A stretch of 7,968 bases of DNA. It comes from CAIOSQ01 sp044359885. GTDB taxonomy: Bacteria; Pseudomonadota; Alphaproteobacteria; CACIAM-22H2. The stretch spans positions 1 through 7,968 of the forward strand of contig JBIKLI010000204.1 of NCBI GenBank assembly GCA_044359885.1, written 5' to 3'. Shown one piece after another: positions 1-6,762 of this stretch; the first letter of the stretch is position 1, and each line of letters starts with the position of its first letter. A model generated the notes under the pieces. It saw only the letters and a program-made list of their open reading frames with translations, ran no database searches and was not told the DNA's origin. The position numbers and the translations under genes are program-made.

Positions 1-726
1 TTCTCGGCCATCGGCTTCTCCTTCGGCGGCCGCTTCGCGGACGAGAACAATGCGCCGGTCATGGCCGATCCGCGTCGCGGGATGGCCGCGGCCCTCAAGT
101 GGATCCAGGATGCGATCCATGTCCACAAGATCGTGTCGCCGGGCGCGACCACGACCAACGAGATCCCCGGCCTGCGCGCCTTCTCGTCGGGCGCGCATGC
201 GTTCGGCGTGATCCCGCGCTACCGCATCCGGTCGATCAACGATCCGGCGCAGTCGCAGATCCCGGGCAAGGCGCGCATCGCGCTGATGCCGAAGGGCGGC
301 AACCATCCCGACCACAACACGGTCGGCTGGATGCGCTTCTTCGGGATCCGTCCGCGCGCGCGCCAGAATCCGCAGCGCCTGGCGAACGTCGTGAAGTTCA
401 TCGACTGGATGGCCGGCACCGCGTCGGGCGGCTTCAATTTCCAGCGCATGCTGATCCTGGATGCGGGCGTTCCGTATTGCATCCCGGCGCTCGACAACGA
501 TCCGGAGATCGTCCAGTTCTGGGATCGCTGGGCGGGCCAGGGCGCGCGGGCGCTGGTCAACCGCCAGGCCGAACTGGCGCTCGCCAAGGATACGGTGACT
601 CCCTTCTTCGGCGAGTGGAACGAGGCCAACAACCAGGCCCTGCAGCAGGCGTTCCTGAACCGTGCGACACCGGAGGCGGCGCTGCGCAGCTCCGCCGACC
701 GCTGGAACGCGCTGCGCCGCGCCTGA
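1..726 (+). CDS. Extracellular solute-binding protein, family 1 (ABC sugar-type importer), C-terminal part
   Basis: The frame is open from the first base to the TGA at 724-726, giving 241 residues with no start, so the N-terminal half and any signal peptide lie outside the window. The segment resembles the C-terminal lobe of periplasmic family 1 solute-binding proteins. A PRRGMAAALKWIQD stretch lies near residues 24-37. A GGNHPDHNTVGWM stretch near 79-91 fits the usual 'ambitious substitute' segment before the hinge. A C-terminal helical tail follows (NNQALQQAFLNRATPEAAL, then SADRWNAL) in which the late-helix pattern 'A...AL......W' is typical. It would capture the solute in the periplasm and hand it to the two permeases that follow 40 bp downstream. 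The substrate cannot be told from this half; the CUT1-type partners suggest a sugar, polyol or glycoside. Family assignment is good, specificity unknown. Confidence 0.85.
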   Translation, partial: FSAIGFSFGGRFADENNAPVMADPRRGMAAALKWIQDAIHVHKIVSPGATTTNEIPGLRAFSSGAHAFGVIPRYRIRSINDPAQSQIPGKARIALMPKGGNHPDHNTVGWMRFFGIRPRARQNPQRLANVVKFIDWMAGTASGGFNFQRMLILDAGVPYCIPALDNDPEIVQFWDRWAGQGARALVNRQAELALAKDTVTPFFGEWNEANNQALQQAFLNRATPEAALRSSADRWNALRRA

Positions 727-766
727 GGCGGCACGGCGTAGACCCGCAAGGCCGGCAGCAGGAACG

Positions 767-1696
767 ATGGCGACGCGCGGCGTGCAGATCGAGCCCCCGG
801 TCCACAAGCGTTGGCTGGGCCCCGACCAGGGCCCGGCCTCGCTTTTCCTGCTGCCGGTCTTCGCGGTCCTGTGCACGGTCGCGGTGTTCCCCATCCTCTA
901 CAGTTTCTACACCAGCCTCTTCAGCCTCAATCTGATCCGGCCGCACCGCACGCGCATGGTGTGGTTCGACAACTACATCAACGTCCTCCAGGAGCCCGTG
1001 TTCTGGACCGCCGTCGGGCGGACGACGACCTACACGCTGGTCTGCGTCACCGGAACGACGATCCTGGCGCTCGGCGTCGCACTTCTTCTCAACGAGGTGT
1101 TCCGCGGCCGGCGCCTGCTCGCGGCGCTTCTGCTGGTTCCGTGGGCCACGCCGTCGGTGGTCAACGGCCTGATGTGGAAGTGGATCTACGAACCGACCTA
1201 CGGTTCGCTGAACGGCCTGCTGCTGCAACTCGGGGTCATCGACGGCTATCGCCAGTGGCTGTCGGACCCGTCCCTGACGATCTTCCTGATCGCCAACGCC
1301 GCCATATGGAAGCAGATGCCGCTGGCGGCCATCCTGCTGCTGGTCAGCATGAAGGCGATCCCCGACGATCTCTATCGCGCGGCCAAGGTGGATGGCGCCA
1401 ATGTCTTCCAGCGCTTCACGCATGTCACGCTGCCGTCGCTCAAGTCGGGCTTCATGCTGGTGCTGATCTACGAGACGATGATCTCGATCCGCCACTTCGA
1501 CCTTTTCATGATCCTGACCGAAGGCGGGCCCGGCGACGCATCCTACGTGATGTCCTGGTACATCTATGTCGAGACGTTCCGCAGCCTCAATTTCGGCCTC
1601 GGGGCGACCCTCTCCTACATTCTCGCGATCGCGACATTCGCCCTGTCTTACCTGTTCATCCGGACACTGGGCCGCCGGGCGGAGCGCGCCGTATGA
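767..1696 (+). CDS. ABC transporter permease, MalF/UgpA-like (CUT1), first membrane subunit
   Basis: This 309-residue inner-membrane protein has about six hydrophobic segments (roughly residues 26-50, 85-110, 117-140, 168-194, 228-250 and 275-299). The EAA loop that docks on the ATPase is visible at about 201-223 (DLYRAAKVDGA ... TLP), and the TEGGP motif typical of MalF-type subunits is at 251-255. The length is usual for UgpA/LacF-type permeases that lack MalF's large periplasmic domain. The ATG at 767 was chosen because an AGGA sits just before it (760-763), it leaves a short cytoplasmic tail before helix 1, and it follows the binding-protein stop by 40 bp. The same frame is open further upstream to 662, but that would overlap the binding-protein gene. 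The stop overlaps the next start (ATGA), so translation of the two permeases is probably coupled. Confidence 0.93.
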   Translation: MATRGVQIEPPVHKRWLGPDQGPASLFLLPVFAVLCTVAVFPILYSFYTSLFSLNLIRPHRTRMVWFDNYINVLQEPVFWTAVGRTTTYTLVCVTGTTILALGVALLLNEVFRGRRLLAALLLVPWATPSVVNGLMWKWIYEPTYGSLNGLLLQLGVIDGYRQWLSDPSLTIFLIANAAIWKQMPLAAILLLVSMKAIPDDLYRAAKVDGANVFQRFTHVTLPSLKSGFMLVLIYETMISIRHFDLFMILTEGGPGDASYVMSWYIYVETFRSLNFGLGATLSYILAIATFALSYLFIRTLGRRAERAV

Positions 1697-2631
1697 CCAC
1701 CGAACCTCCCGTGCGGACCCGCCCGATCGGCCCGCGCCTGGGTCGCCAGGCGCTGCTTTTCCTGCTGTCGTCGCTGCTGCTGTTCTACCTCGTGGCGCCG
1801 GTGTTCTGGGTCTTCTCCTCCTCCGTCCAGTCGGAAGCCGACATTTCCTCGATCCCGCCGCGCTGGATCACGACCGAACCGACCTTCCACAACTTCAACG
1901 CCATCTTCTTCGGCGTGCACGAGCAGGTCACCTACGAGACGCGTCGCCAGGGCGATCCGGCGACCGGCGCCTTCATTCCGTCCGGCGCGCGGCATCTCCT
2001 GCCGTCGCTCTACAACAGCCTGAAGGTCGGCCTGACCGTCGCCTTCCTGAACCTGGTGCTCAGTGTCACGGCGGCGTTCGCGATCGCGCGGCTGCGGTTC
2101 GTGGGCCGGACGACGTCGTTCTACACGATCCTCGTGACCCGGGTGATCCCGGACATCGCGCTGGTGGTGCCGCTATTCCTGATGATCCGCAATCTCGGGC
2201 TGAGCAATACGCTGGGGGCACTGATCATCACCTATCTGGCGATCACGCTGCCGTTCACGGTCTACATCCTGATCAACTATTTCGAGTCGATTCCCATCGA
2301 CCTGCACAAGGCCGCGCGCGTCGACGGCTGCTCGCATCTGCAGGTGCTGCAGCATGTCTATCTGCCGCTCGGCGTGCCGGCGCTGATGGCGTCGCTGATG
2401 TTCGCCTTCCTCACCTCGTGGAACGAGTTCCTGCTGGCGCTGATGCTGACTCAGTCCGACGAGATGAAGACCCTGCCGATCGTGATCTCGGGCTTCGTCC
2501 TCGACTTCACGACCAGTTTCTCGTTCATCAACGCCGCCGGCGTCATCGCGATCGTTCCGCCCGTGCTGATCGCGCTGCTGTTCGAGCGGTACATCGTTTC
2601 GGGCCTCACCGCAGGCGCTGTAAAGGGCTGA
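1693..2631 (+). CDS. ABC transporter permease, MalG/UgpE-like (CUT1), second membrane subunit
   Basis: This 312-residue protein has six predicted membrane segments (about 20-43, 108-133, 141-165, 172-196, 227-250 and 278-298). The EAA loop is at about 203-225 (DLHKAARVDGC ... YLP), followed by the SWNEFLLAL stretch at 242-250 and the C-terminal FERYIVSGLTAGAVKG that marks MalG-type subunits. It forms the translocation pore with the preceding permease. The start ATG overlaps the previous stop by four bases, and GGAG at 1681-1684 is eight bases upstream. One oddity is the periplasmic loop between helix 1 and helix 2: about 30 charged or polar residues (around 74-103) separate the usual 'NFNAIF' from 'SLYNSL', longer than in many relatives. 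It may contact the binding protein, but that is inference. The gene ends 2 nt before the ATPase start. Confidence 0.93.
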   Translation: MTTEPPVRTRPIGPRLGRQALLFLLSSLLLFYLVAPVFWVFSSSVQSEADISSIPPRWITTEPTFHNFNAIFFGVHEQVTYETRRQGDPATGAFIPSGARHLLPSLYNSLKVGLTVAFLNLVLSVTAAFAIARLRFVGRTTSFYTILVTRVIPDIALVVPLFLMIRNLGLSNTLGALIITYLAITLPFTVYILINYFESIPIDLHKAARVDGCSHLQVLQHVYLPLGVPALMASLMFAFLTSWNEFLLALMLTQSDEMKTLPIVISGFVLDFTTSFSFINAAGVIAIVPPVLIALLFERYIVSGLTAGAVKG

Positions 2632-2633
2632 CC

Positions 2634-3707
2634 ATGGCTCGCATCGAGTGTCGTCAGATGGTCAAGCGCTATGGCGGCTTCACCGCCGTTCATGCGCTGG
2701 ACCTCGCCATCGATCACAACGAATTCGTCGTTCTCCTCGGCCCGTCGGGCTGCGGCAAGACGACGACGCTCAACATCATCGCCGGCCTCGAGGACCTCTC
2801 GGCCGGCGACCTGCTCTTCGATGGCGAGGTGGTCAATTTCGTCCCGCCGCACAAGCGCAACGTGGCGATGGTCTTCCAGAGCTACGCGCTCTACCCGCAG
2901 AAGACCGTGTTCGAGAACATCGCCTTCGGCCTGAGGCTGCGGCGGGTGGATCGCGAGGAGATCGCGCGCCGGGTGCGCGAGGTCGCGGCGCAGCTGGAAA
3001 TCGGGCATCTGCTGGAGCGCCGGCCGAGCGAATTGTCGGGCGGCCAGCGCCAGCGCGTGGCGCTCGGTCGCGCCATCGTCCGCCAGCCCTCCGTGTTCCT
3101 GATGGACGAGCCGCTTTCGAACCTCGACGCCGCGCTGCGCGTGTCGATGCGCGCGCTGATCAAGAAGCTGCACCTGATGATGCGGACGACCTTCGTCTAC
3201 GTCACCCATGACCAGGCCGAGGCGATGACGTTGGCCGACCGGATCGTGGTGATGGACCACGGCCGCGTCCAGCAGATGGGAACACCCGACGACATCTACA
3301 ACCGGCCCCGCAACCTGTTCGTCGCGTCCTTCCTGGGCAGCCCGCAGATGAACCTGCTCCGCGGCCGGATCGCGCGGGCCGGCGACGAGGTCGCGTTCGT
3401 CGGCGCCGGAATCCGCGTCCCGCTGCGCGACGTCTCGGCGGCGGATGGCACCGCCGTGACGATCGGTCTGCGCCCGGAGGATCTCGCGGTATCCGATGCC
3501 GGGCTGGACTGCCAGGTCGTCCTGGTCTCGCCGCTCGGATCCGAGATCCACGCGACGGTCAATGTCGGCGAAGCGGAGATCGTGGCGAGGCTGGGCAAGG
3601 ATTTCGCGATCGGCGCCGGAGAGCGGCTGAAGCTGGGCATCGATCCGGGACGCGTGCACGTCTTCGATACCGAATCCGGTCGTTCGCTGCGCGGCCCGGC
3701 CGCTTGA
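2634..3707 (+). CDS. ABC transporter ATP-binding protein, MalK/UgpC-like
   Basis: This 357-residue cytoplasmic ATPase powers the importer. All nucleotide-binding motifs are present: Walker A GPSGCGKT (36-43), Q-loop with Q82 (FQSYALYPQ), signature LSGGQRQRV (134-142), Walker B VFLMDE (154-159), D-loop SNLD (162-165) and the switch histidine H192 (YVTHDQAEAMTLADR). From about residue 235 it carries the C-terminal MOBE/TOBE-type regulatory barrel of the MalK/UgpC group (FLGSPQMNLL, then GLRPEDLAV). Total length is normal for the family. The Q-loop reads YPQKTV where YPHMTV is common, a mild variation. The ATG at 2634 lies 2 nt after the upstream stop with AAAGGG as ribosome-binding site, so it belongs to the same transcript as the permeases. 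Several paralogues of this type exist in such genomes, so a specific gene name is not given. Confidence 0.95.
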   Translation: MARIECRQMVKRYGGFTAVHALDLAIDHNEFVVLLGPSGCGKTTTLNIIAGLEDLSAGDLLFDGEVVNFVPPHKRNVAMVFQSYALYPQKTVFENIAFGLRLRRVDREEIARRVREVAAQLEIGHLLERRPSELSGGQRQRVALGRAIVRQPSVFLMDEPLSNLDAALRVSMRALIKKLHLMMRTTFVYVTHDQAEAMTLADRIVVMDHGRVQQMGTPDDIYNRPRNLFVASFLGSPQMNLLRGRIARAGDEVAFVGAGIRVPLRDVSAADGTAVTIGLRPEDLAVSDAGLDCQVVLVSPLGSEIHATVNVGEAEIVARLGKDFAIGAGERLKLGIDPGRVHVFDTESGRSLRGPAA

Positions 3708-3780
3708 GGCGCGACGACGTGTTGCCGGGGGGTTTCGGCGCGAGAGACCGCAGACGGGCCGCCCATGATTTGCGGGCGCA

Positions 3781-3828
3781 CGAGGGGTCCGGGCCAGGTC
3801 GCCGCCTTGTGCGCGCCGGAGCCCCTCG
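3781..3828 (+). promoter_or_regulatory. Stem-loop covering the ribosome-binding site of the ATC-hydrolase-like gene
   Basis: CGAGGGGTCCGG at 3781-3792 pairs with CCGGAGCCCCTCG at 3816-3828, giving 12 base pairs with one bulged G (3821) and a 23-nt loop. The right arm contains the GGAG ribosome-binding site (3818-3821) and ends on the base just before the ATG at 3829. In RNA this would hide the site and could lower translation of the following gene, or separate its expression from the transporter operon. No T-run follows, so it is not a standard intrinsic terminator. The pairing is seen directly; regulation is inferred. Confidence 0.45.
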
Positions 3829-4320
3829 ATGAACGATGCGTCGCGCGCCGAGCGTCTCGCCGGCGAGCTCGAAGCGGCGTTCCGCAATCGCGGCGACCTC
3901 TACCGGCTGATGCTGGAGGAACTGACGGGCGAGCTGGGCGCCGAGCGCGCCGAGGCGGTCCTGGTGCGGGCGATCGAGCGGCGCGGCCGCGAGGTCGCGG
4001 CCGCCGCCTTCGCCGGCCTCGGTCCCCGGGACGCCCGGCGCATCGGCGAGGCCTTCCTGGCCGCGAGCCCCGATGGCGAACGCATGTATCCCGTCGATGT
4101 CGAGCGCCGCGCCGACGGCATCGTCTTCCAGGTTCGGCGCTGCCCGCTCAAGGATGCCTGGGTCGCCGCCGGCGTCGGGGGCGAGGATCTGGCGCGGCTC
4201 TGCCGCATCGCCGGCGCCTTCGATCGCGGCCTGTTCGAGGCCACGGGCGTCCGCTTCGCGAACAGGACCTGGACGCCCGGCTGCGAGGGCTGCTGCCGGA
4301 TCGACCTCACCGATCGCTGA
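3829..4320 (+). CDS. L-2-amino-thiazoline-4-carboxylic acid hydrolase-like protein
   Basis: This 163-residue soluble protein has no signal peptide or membrane segment. The first half is a charged, helical, alanine-rich region. The second half shows the cysteine pattern I associate with the ATC hydrolase family (Pfam ATC_hydrolase): CPLKDAW at 105-111, a cysteine in LARLCRIAGAFD at 121-132, and a C-terminal GCEGCCR at 151-157. Named members are linked to opening the thiazoline ring of L-2-amino-thiazoline-4-carboxylate to N-carbamoyl-L-cysteine, but most homologues are untested, so the chemistry here is unproven. GGAG at 3818-3821, seven bases upstream, supports this ATG. It lies 121 bp after the ATPase gene on the same strand and overlaps the convergent phosphatase-ARH gene by 14 bp. 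It may be a downstream member of the transporter operon or an independent gene. The family call comes from motif memory, without an alignment. Confidence 0.62.
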   Translation: MNDASRAERLAGELEAAFRNRGDLYRLMLEELTGELGAERAEAVLVRAIERRGREVAAAAFAGLGPRDARRIGEAFLAASPDGERMYPVDVERRADGIVFQVRRCPLKDAWVAAGVGGEDLARLCRIAGAFDRGLFEATGVRFANRTWTPGCEGCCRIDLTDR

Positions 4321-6205
4321 CCGACCCCGCGCGACGCCCAGGCCGCGCGGCCAAGGACACGCGCATGCGGCGCAGCAGCAATGCCTCGGCAAGACCCGGG
4401 ACATCGTCGGGCCAGTAGCGCTCCGGACGGGGAAATCTGGAGCCGGAGCCGGCATGGGGCCGGCAGGCCAGAAGGACGCGGGTCCAGCGCGCCGGGATCG
4501 CGCCCCGGCCCCGAGCGGCGCCAAGCAGGGCGCCGCAGATCGCGGCGTTGGTGTCGGTATCGCCGCCCTGCCCCACCGTCTCGACCAGGGCCGCCTCGAA
4601 CGACGTGCCGCGGGCGAGATGGCAGAAGGCATTCTGGAAGGCGATCAGCACCCAGCCCATCTGCGCGGAATACTCGGCCGGACCTTTCCGGTCCCGCGCG
4701 GCGGCGAGCACGTCGCGCAACGCTCGGACATCCGGGTCATCGCCGATCGCGGAATCCGCCGCCGCGAACATCGCGCCGCTGTCGCCGCCCGCGATCGCCG
4801 TCGAAATCGCCGCCGCATGGGCCGCCGAGGCCGCGGCGCAGACCGGGTTCGGGTGCGACAGCGCGGCATCCGCGCGCGCGACGCGCGACGCCTCGTCCGC
4901 ATCGCGTGCCCAGATGCCGATCGGCGCGCAGCGCATCAGCGCACCGTTGGACTGGCTGTAACGGTTCGCAGCCCGGCGCATGGACTCGGCCGCACCGCGC
5001 TGCGCATCCGCAGCGACCACGGCGCTCATCGCCTGGCTCGTGGTCGTACCGATGTCGAAGGGCGGCGACCGATACCAGTCCGCATAGGCCTGTGCGACCG
5101 CATCCGCCGACCATTCCGGTGACCGCGCCAGCGTACGCGCCAGATCGAGCGCCAGTTCGGTGTCGTCGGTCGGCTGGCCGGCGATCGTGTTCCAGACACC
5201 CCCATCGGCAAGGTCGCGAACCCCGCCAGGATGGCGGCCCGCGATGTCACGGGCCGTCTTGAACTCGACCAGCGAGCCCAGCGAGTCGCCGATCGCCTGG
5301 CCGAGAAGGCAGCCGACCCCGCGATCGAGCGCGATGTCCTCCCCATGGCGTGGCCAATCGAGCTTGACCCGCGGCGCCAGGCGCCGGGCGCGGCCGACCC
5401 GGGACCAGTCGCGCGTGGCCAGTTCGCGGGCCGCGGCCGGCGCGCCGCCGAAGCAGCGTCCGGTCGAACTCAGCCCGTCCGGGGTATAGACGACCGGCTG
5501 GCCGCGCTCGTCGAGCAGATCGCCGCCCGCGCCGCGCAGCAGCGCATGGCCGCCCGCGTAGTCCCAGCCGCAGGGCGCGTTGAGCGACAGGGCGGCGACG
5601 CCATCGCCCGCCGCGACGCGGGCGAGGCGATAGGCGATCGAGGCAAGAGCCACGAAGCGCCCCGGCGCGACCAGCGCCGCATTCTCGAGCGGGCAGTCCG
5701 CCGCCCCCTGGCTGACGAAGACGATCCGGCCTGCCGCGAGTTCGCCGCGCCGCAGATCGCTGGCGACCGCGACGCCGTTGCGCGTCAGATGGCCGAGCCC
5801 CTCGGCCCAGGCGATCGTGTCCGGCCCGCGATCCGGCGAGCAGGGCGCATGCACGACGCCCAGCACCGGGACGCCGTCCCGCAGCAGCGCGATCGACACC
5901 GCCGAACCGCGATGGCCCCGCAGGAAGGCGCTGGTCCCGTCGTTGGGGTCGACCAGCCAGCAGAACCGCGACCCGTCCATCTTCGCGACGCCGGTCTCCT
6001 CGCCGCGCCAGGAGGCCGGCAGCAGCGCCAGCAGGATCCGGCGCAGATCCGCCTCGACCTCCTGGTCGATGGGCGCATGGCCATCGGCCCCGCGCGGCCC
6101 GCCTTCGCGCGCGAACTCCGCCGCGATCCGGCTCCCGCCCGCCTCGGCGGCGGCGACGATCTCGGGCAGCAGCGTGGGCAGAGCGGGCGCGTCGTGCATG
6201 GGCAT
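4307..6205 (-). CDS. Two-domain fusion: inositol-monophosphatase-family phosphatase + ADP-ribosylglycohydrolase
   Basis: A single uninterrupted 632-residue frame. Residues about 10-245 form an inositol-monophosphatase-type domain with all three metal motifs: GEETG (68-72), DPNDGTSAF (86-94, aspartates D86 and D89) and WDYAGG (214-219, D215). This domain should remove phosphate from a sugar or nucleotide phosphate. The AFLRG following motif 2 is also reminiscent of HisN-type members. After a linker (about 246-290) comes an ADP-ribosylglycohydrolase (ARH/DraG-like) domain with GQAIGDSLG (302-310), TDDTE (346-350) and GGDTDTNA (about 547-554), the usual binuclear metal ligands. It would hydrolyse a ribosyl or other glycosidic bond. 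The start at 6205 has GAGG four bases upstream (6210-6213); an ATG at 6199 is an equally possible start, with the longer 10-base spacing. The frame also continues to an ATG at 6244 without a good ribosome-binding site. Both domain calls are firm, the substrate is unknown. Confidence 0.88.
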   Translation of the reverse strand: MPMHDAPALPTLLPEIVAAAEAGGSRIAAEFAREGGPRGADGHAPIDQEVEADLRRILLALLPASWRGEETGVAKMDGSRFCWLVDPNDGTSAFLRGHRGSAVSIALLRDGVPVLGVVHAPCSPDRGPDTIAWAEGLGHLTRNGVAVASDLRRGELAAGRIVFVSQGAADCPLENAALVAPGRFVALASIAYRLARVAAGDGVAALSLNAPCGWDYAGGHALLRGAGGDLLDERGQPVVYTPDGLSSTGRCFGGAPAAARELATRDWSRVGRARRLAPRVKLDWPRHGEDIALDRGVGCLLGQAIGDSLGSLVEFKTARDIAGRHPGGVRDLADGGVWNTIAGQPTDDTELALDLARTLARSPEWSADAVAQAYADWYRSPPFDIGTTTSQAMSAVVAADAQRGAAESMRRAANRYSQSNGALMRCAPIGIWARDADEASRVARADAALSHPNPVCAAASAAHAAAISTAIAGGDSGAMFAAADSAIGDDPDVRALRDVLAAARDRKGPAEYSAQMGWVLIAFQNAFCHLARGTSFEAALVETVGQGGDTDTNAAICGALLGAARGRGAIPARWTRVLLACRPHAGSGSRFPRPERYWPDDVPGLAEALLLRRMRVSLAARPGRRAGSVSDR

Positions 6206-6253
6206 CGGACCTCGTGAGGAACAGCGAGATCGCCATCCTGCCATGCCGGCCGA

Positions 6254-6430
6254 TCAATTCCTGACGCCCGCGCGGCGGTCCTGTCGGTTCCGGGCCGGGT
6301 CCGGGGGTGTGAACGGGTTCTGGATCCGCACGCCCGTCGGCTCGAAATGGCGGACATCGCCCGTCACGAGATTGTGTCGCAGATTGGCGTCGGATCGTGT
6401 CCCACGTCGTGGTGGAAGAACTCGCGGCTC
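6254..6430 (-). pseudogene. C-terminal remnant of a VapC-like PIN-domain toxin
   Basis: Read on the minus strand in the same frame as the antitoxin upstream, after that frame's TAA, the sequence gives NLRHNLVTGDVRHFEPTGV followed by RIQNPF (about 6382-6308), then a short unrelated-looking tail to a TGA at 6254-6256. The pattern 'LVT.(N/D)VR.F..TGV...NPF' is the end of the PIN fold in VapC/FitB-type ribonuclease toxins. The rest of the toxin, including the N-terminal DTN aspartate region, is missing: only about 100 bp separate this tail from the recognisable antitoxin part, where a toxin of about 130 residues should lie. There is no start codon with a ribosome-binding site. It cannot encode an active nuclease and is best read as a relic of an internal deletion. 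Confidence 0.65.
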
Positions 6431-6640
6431 TTACGCGATTTCCGGCCCGGTTTCGGCTGGGATCAGGCTGCCGCGGCGGGCAACCCGACGACGACGCCGT
6501 CGCGCCGATTGGCGATAGTCCGTGGCCCAAAGGACGACGACCGCGGGCTTGCCGCGCCGTGTCACCTCCGGCGGCGTACCGGAAGGCGCCGCTTCCACGA
6601 CCGTGCTGAACCTGTTGTCGGCGTCTCGCAGCGTCCACAT
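6431..6640 (-). CDS. Phd/YefM-type antitoxin, orphan with a degenerate C-terminus
   Basis: A 69-residue frame. Residues 1-43 match the N-terminal DNA-binding part of Phd/YefM-type antitoxins: MWTLRDADNRFSTVVEAA, then the PPEVTRRGKPAVVVL core and a DYRQS (the usual '.EYR.L'). From about residue 46 the protein turns into an arginine-rich run and an unrelated tail, where the toxin-binding C-terminus would normally be. That suggests a frameshift or the edge of a deletion. The start is well supported: GAGG lies five bases upstream (6646-6649). It sits 105 bp downstream of the BtpA-like gene on the same strand and is followed by a toxin fragment. If still expressed, it might bind its old operator DNA but probably cannot neutralise a toxin. 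It could equally be scored as a pseudogene. Confidence 0.6.
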   Translation of the reverse strand: MWTLRDADNRFSTVVEAAPSGTPPEVTRRGKPAVVVLWATDYRQSARRRRRRVARRGSLIPAETGPEIA

Positions 6641-6736
6641 TGCAGCCTCGCCAGGCGATCCGGCTGGACAGGTGTCGGGTGCCGGCGATCCGAGGCGAAT
6701 GCAGCACCGCGTCCAGGGCCGCCCGACGAGCCCGGT

Positions 6737-6762
6737 CGCCAGGGCTCAGCCACGCCCTGGCG
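6737..6762 (-). other. Perfect 9-bp stem-loop across the stop codon of the BtpA-like gene
   Basis: CGCCAGGGC at 6737-6745 is the exact reverse complement of GCCCTGGCG at 6754-6762, with an 8-nt loop that contains the TGA (6746-6748) of the BtpA-like gene. A GC-rich hairpin at an operon end may slow polymerase or protect the 3' end of the transcript, but no T-run follows on the minus strand. It is therefore not called an intrinsic terminator. Confidence 0.4.

Noticed and set aside
557..1495. Minus-strand open frame opposite the first permease (312 codons)
   Set aside because: It is composition-biased, with repeated RR, DQ and EH stretches typical of the antisense of a hydrophobic membrane-protein gene.
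3708..3780. Possible terminator after the ABC ATPase gene
   Set aside because: The G-rich run near 3726 has no matching arm followed by Ts. The only strong hairpin nearby ends at the next start codon and was listed separately.
2451..3887. Long minus-strand open frame opposite the ABC ATPase (478 codons)
   Set aside because: It is fully covered by the ATPase with all its motifs, and its translation is rich in R, H, D and Q with no recognisable domain.
5231..6217. Long open frame on the + strand opposite the phosphatase-ARH gene (328 codons)
   Set aside because: It mirrors a real gene with intact motifs on the other strand, is arginine-rich and low in hydrophobic structure, and matches no family. 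High GC makes such antisense frames common.
6206..6244. N-terminal extension of the phosphatase-ARH gene to the ATG at 6244
   Set aside because: The added residues are unlike the family, and only a distant AGGA lies upstream. GAGG at 6210-6213 supports the later start.
5247..6707. Second minus-strand frame overlapping the phosphatase-ARH gene and the toxin-antitoxin relic (486 codons)
   Set aside because: It is out of frame with the motif-bearing gene, arginine- and alanine-rich, and lacks any domain pattern.
6206..6745. Insertion sequence or phage attachment site in the long gap
   Set aside because: I found no terminal inverted repeats, target duplication, transposase piece or tRNA end. 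The gap is explained by the toxin-antitoxin relic.
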